Both the position numbers and the translations under genes were made by a program. From a bacterium (GTDB taxonomy: Bacteria; Auribacterota; UBA3054; B51-G9): 6,771 nucleotides of DNA. Positions within the stretch are counted from its first letter, which is position 1; every line of letters starts with the position of its first letter. The notes under the pieces were generated by a model. It had not been told where the DNA came from and made no database searches. It saw only the letters and a program-made list of their open reading frames with translations. Location of the stretch: positions 1-6,771 of the forward strand of contig JAOZNZ010000176.1 in NCBI GenBank assembly GCA_029933535.1, read 5' to 3'. Below are positions 5,478-6,771 of this stretch, one piece after another.

Positions 5478-6771
5478 ATGAAAAAATTATTAATATTGAT
5501 CGCTTTACTGGTAATTGGTTACGCGCAAGCGGATACTCTTAGATGGATGGGTGGCGCATATGGCGGTCCCGGAGGAGGAGAATGGAACGGCACTAATAAC
5601 TGGTATTCCGTGGAGGTTGGAACCTTCGCCACGAATCTTCCGTCAGCTGGTGATCCTGTACAAATTGATGGACTCTTTGCAGCTGCCCCGCCTCCGAGCA
5701 TGCCGATTATCGGCTCTGATGTCGGCACGGTAAGTATGCTTATGATGGGAATGAATGAAGATGGCACTGCGATCCTGACTATTACGAACGGCGGTCAGCT
5801 TATCGCCACCGCTCTCACGAGACTGGGACATCTGGGAAATACCACGGGTACTATTACCATGATAGAGGGCTACATGCATGGCGGAGCTGGTCAGATTGGC
5901 TACCAGGAGGCGGGATATCCTATCACAGGCGGCGATGGAATTATTAACTTGAGCGGCTCTTCTACGCAGCGTTTTTCCAGCCTTATGTTTGGGCAGGATC
6001 AGGCCGCGTATCTCGAAACCCCGACAGAAGACGGCAGAGGAATAATTCATATGAGCGACAATGCATTACTCATTGTCGATGGCGACATGATTACCAGCGG
6101 TGATGCCAACCATTGGATTGGCTCGGGAGCCATCGATGCGAACAGTGTAACCGGCAAAAGCATCATAGCCAACTACATTCCCGGCAATAGCTGGACCGAG
6201 TTCACGGTGCGTCTCGAAACCGCACCTCCGCAGGCACCGTCAAATCTAACCGCTTCGCAGGGAACTTATTCCGATAAAATTGAAATAACCTGGGAAATCT
6301 ATATCAACGACAATATTATATCTTCAGAAGTTTATCGCGCGGAAATTAATGACACAAATACCGCAATTGTTATTTCAGGATTACCGAATACAAATCTGTT
6401 CGATGATTTCTCCGTTATAATTAATTCCAATTACTTTTATTGGGTTCGCTCAATGAATAGCAATGGATGGAGCGATTTTTCCGATAGCGCAACCGGATTC
6501 AGTACTGACAGTTCAGGCCCGGACACACCGATAAACTCTTTGCCTGTTGATGGTATACATATTTCTATGTCGGAACTACCTGTAACTTTAGAAGTTCAAC
6601 CTTATTCTGATCCTGACGGCTGGCCGATGGTTGCAATTCAATGGCAGATAGATGACGCAACAAATTTCACTTTTCCAAAATGGAGCAGCGGAGAAATTTT
6701 AACTACTGATATAACTATAGAAGCTCCTACTTCAGTTCTTGACGCAACAAATTACTGGCGCGCGAGGTTTA
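5478..6771 (+). CDS. Exported modular protein with solenoid-like N-terminus and FN3-like modules, cut by the window edge
   Basis: An open frame of 431 complete codons with no stop before the right edge. The signal peptide is MKKLLILIALLVIGYAQA, cleaved after A18. Residues 19 to about 249 match the small PEP-CTERM protein: the first 48 codons are about 92% identical at DNA level by hand count. The Gly-rich repeats here are longer (about residues 106-160, including ITMIEG and INLSGS), consistent with a beta-solenoid. Similarity ends near T248-A-P-P. A fibronectin type III-like domain follows at about 252-345, then from 347 a second module with S-D-P-D-G and W-Q-I-D-D motifs, typical of repeated Ig-like units in large secreted proteins. 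The protein is probably surface-exposed; whether it ends in a PEP-CTERM or another anchor is not visible. G+C falls from about 50-65% to about 30-38% at the module boundary near 6240. Confidence 0.87.
   Translation, partial: MKKLLILIALLVIGYAQADTLRWMGGAYGGPGGGEWNGTNNWYSVEVGTFATNLPSAGDPVQIDGLFAAAPPPSMPIIGSDVGTVSMLMMGMNEDGTAILTITNGGQLIATALTRLGHLGNTTGTITMIEGYMHGGAGQIGYQEAGYPITGGDGIINLSGSSTQRFSSLMFGQDQAAYLETPTEDGRGIIHMSDNALLIVDGDMITSGDANHWIGSGAIDANSVTGKSIIANYIPGNSWTEFTVRLETAPPQAPSNLTASQGTYSDKIEITWEIYINDNIISSEVYRAEINDTNTAIVISGLPNTNLFDDFSVIINSNYFYWVRSMNSNGWSDFSDSATGFSTDSSGPDTPINSLPVDGIHISMSELPVTLEVQPYSDPDGWPMVAIQWQIDDATNFTFPKWSSGEILTTDITIEAPTSVLDATNYWRARF

Noticed and set aside
5515..6050. Frames of 72 (plus), 82 and 135 (minus) codons inside the right-hand gene
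   Set aside because: The main frame has a signal peptide, homology to the paralog and FN3-like modules. The others mirror shadows seen in the paralog and arise from its GC-rich codons.

Overview
The window looks like a piece of a chromosome from a Gram-negative bacterium of the Planctomycetes-Verrucomicrobia-Lentisphaerae-Kiritimatiellota group. That placement is an inference. It rests on two proteins ending in PEP-CTERM sorting signals (the host should therefore encode an exosortase elsewhere), a cupin-type AraC regulator, a uroporphyrinogen-decarboxylase-like protein that is not HemE, large modular secreted proteins, and AT-rich intergenic DNA with tandem repeats. No rRNA, tRNA, CRISPR or transposase gene was seen.

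Layout from left to right. Positions 1-105 hold a perfectly phased 7-bp tandem array that enters from outside the window. Next comes a leftward AraC-family regulator gene (110-976). The 257-bp gap to the next gene is rich in signals: an 11-bp direct repeat with a 21-bp period, two overlapping opposed sigma70-like promoters, an unused perfect Shine-Dalgarno sequence and a hairpin. Rightward from there are a small exported PEP-CTERM protein (1234-1833) with a strong ribosome binding site and its own intrinsic terminator, a 708-residue exported PEP-CTERM protein with a duplicated C-terminal module (1996-4122), and a UroD-like protein (4207-5268). A 209-bp gap then carries three evenly spaced palindromes and an 8-bp tandem repeat. 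The last gene (5478 to the right edge, incomplete) is a second exported protein whose N-terminal part is a close paralog of the small PEP-CTERM protein but which continues into fibronectin type III-like modules.

The most likely reading is a cell-surface locus. The AraC protein probably senses a small ligand, represses itself and activates the divergent small PEP-CTERM gene through the phased direct repeat. The two large modular proteins would sit at or outside the outer membrane and may bind or process polysaccharide. The UroD-like enzyme is cytoplasmic and its link to the others is only positional.

The two observations most worth attention are the AraC-operator-like architecture at 975-1062 and the paralog pair (1234-1833 and 5478 onward), which shares an exported solenoid-like domain but has different C-terminal ends. 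A sharp base-composition change in the second paralog falls at the point where homology stops.
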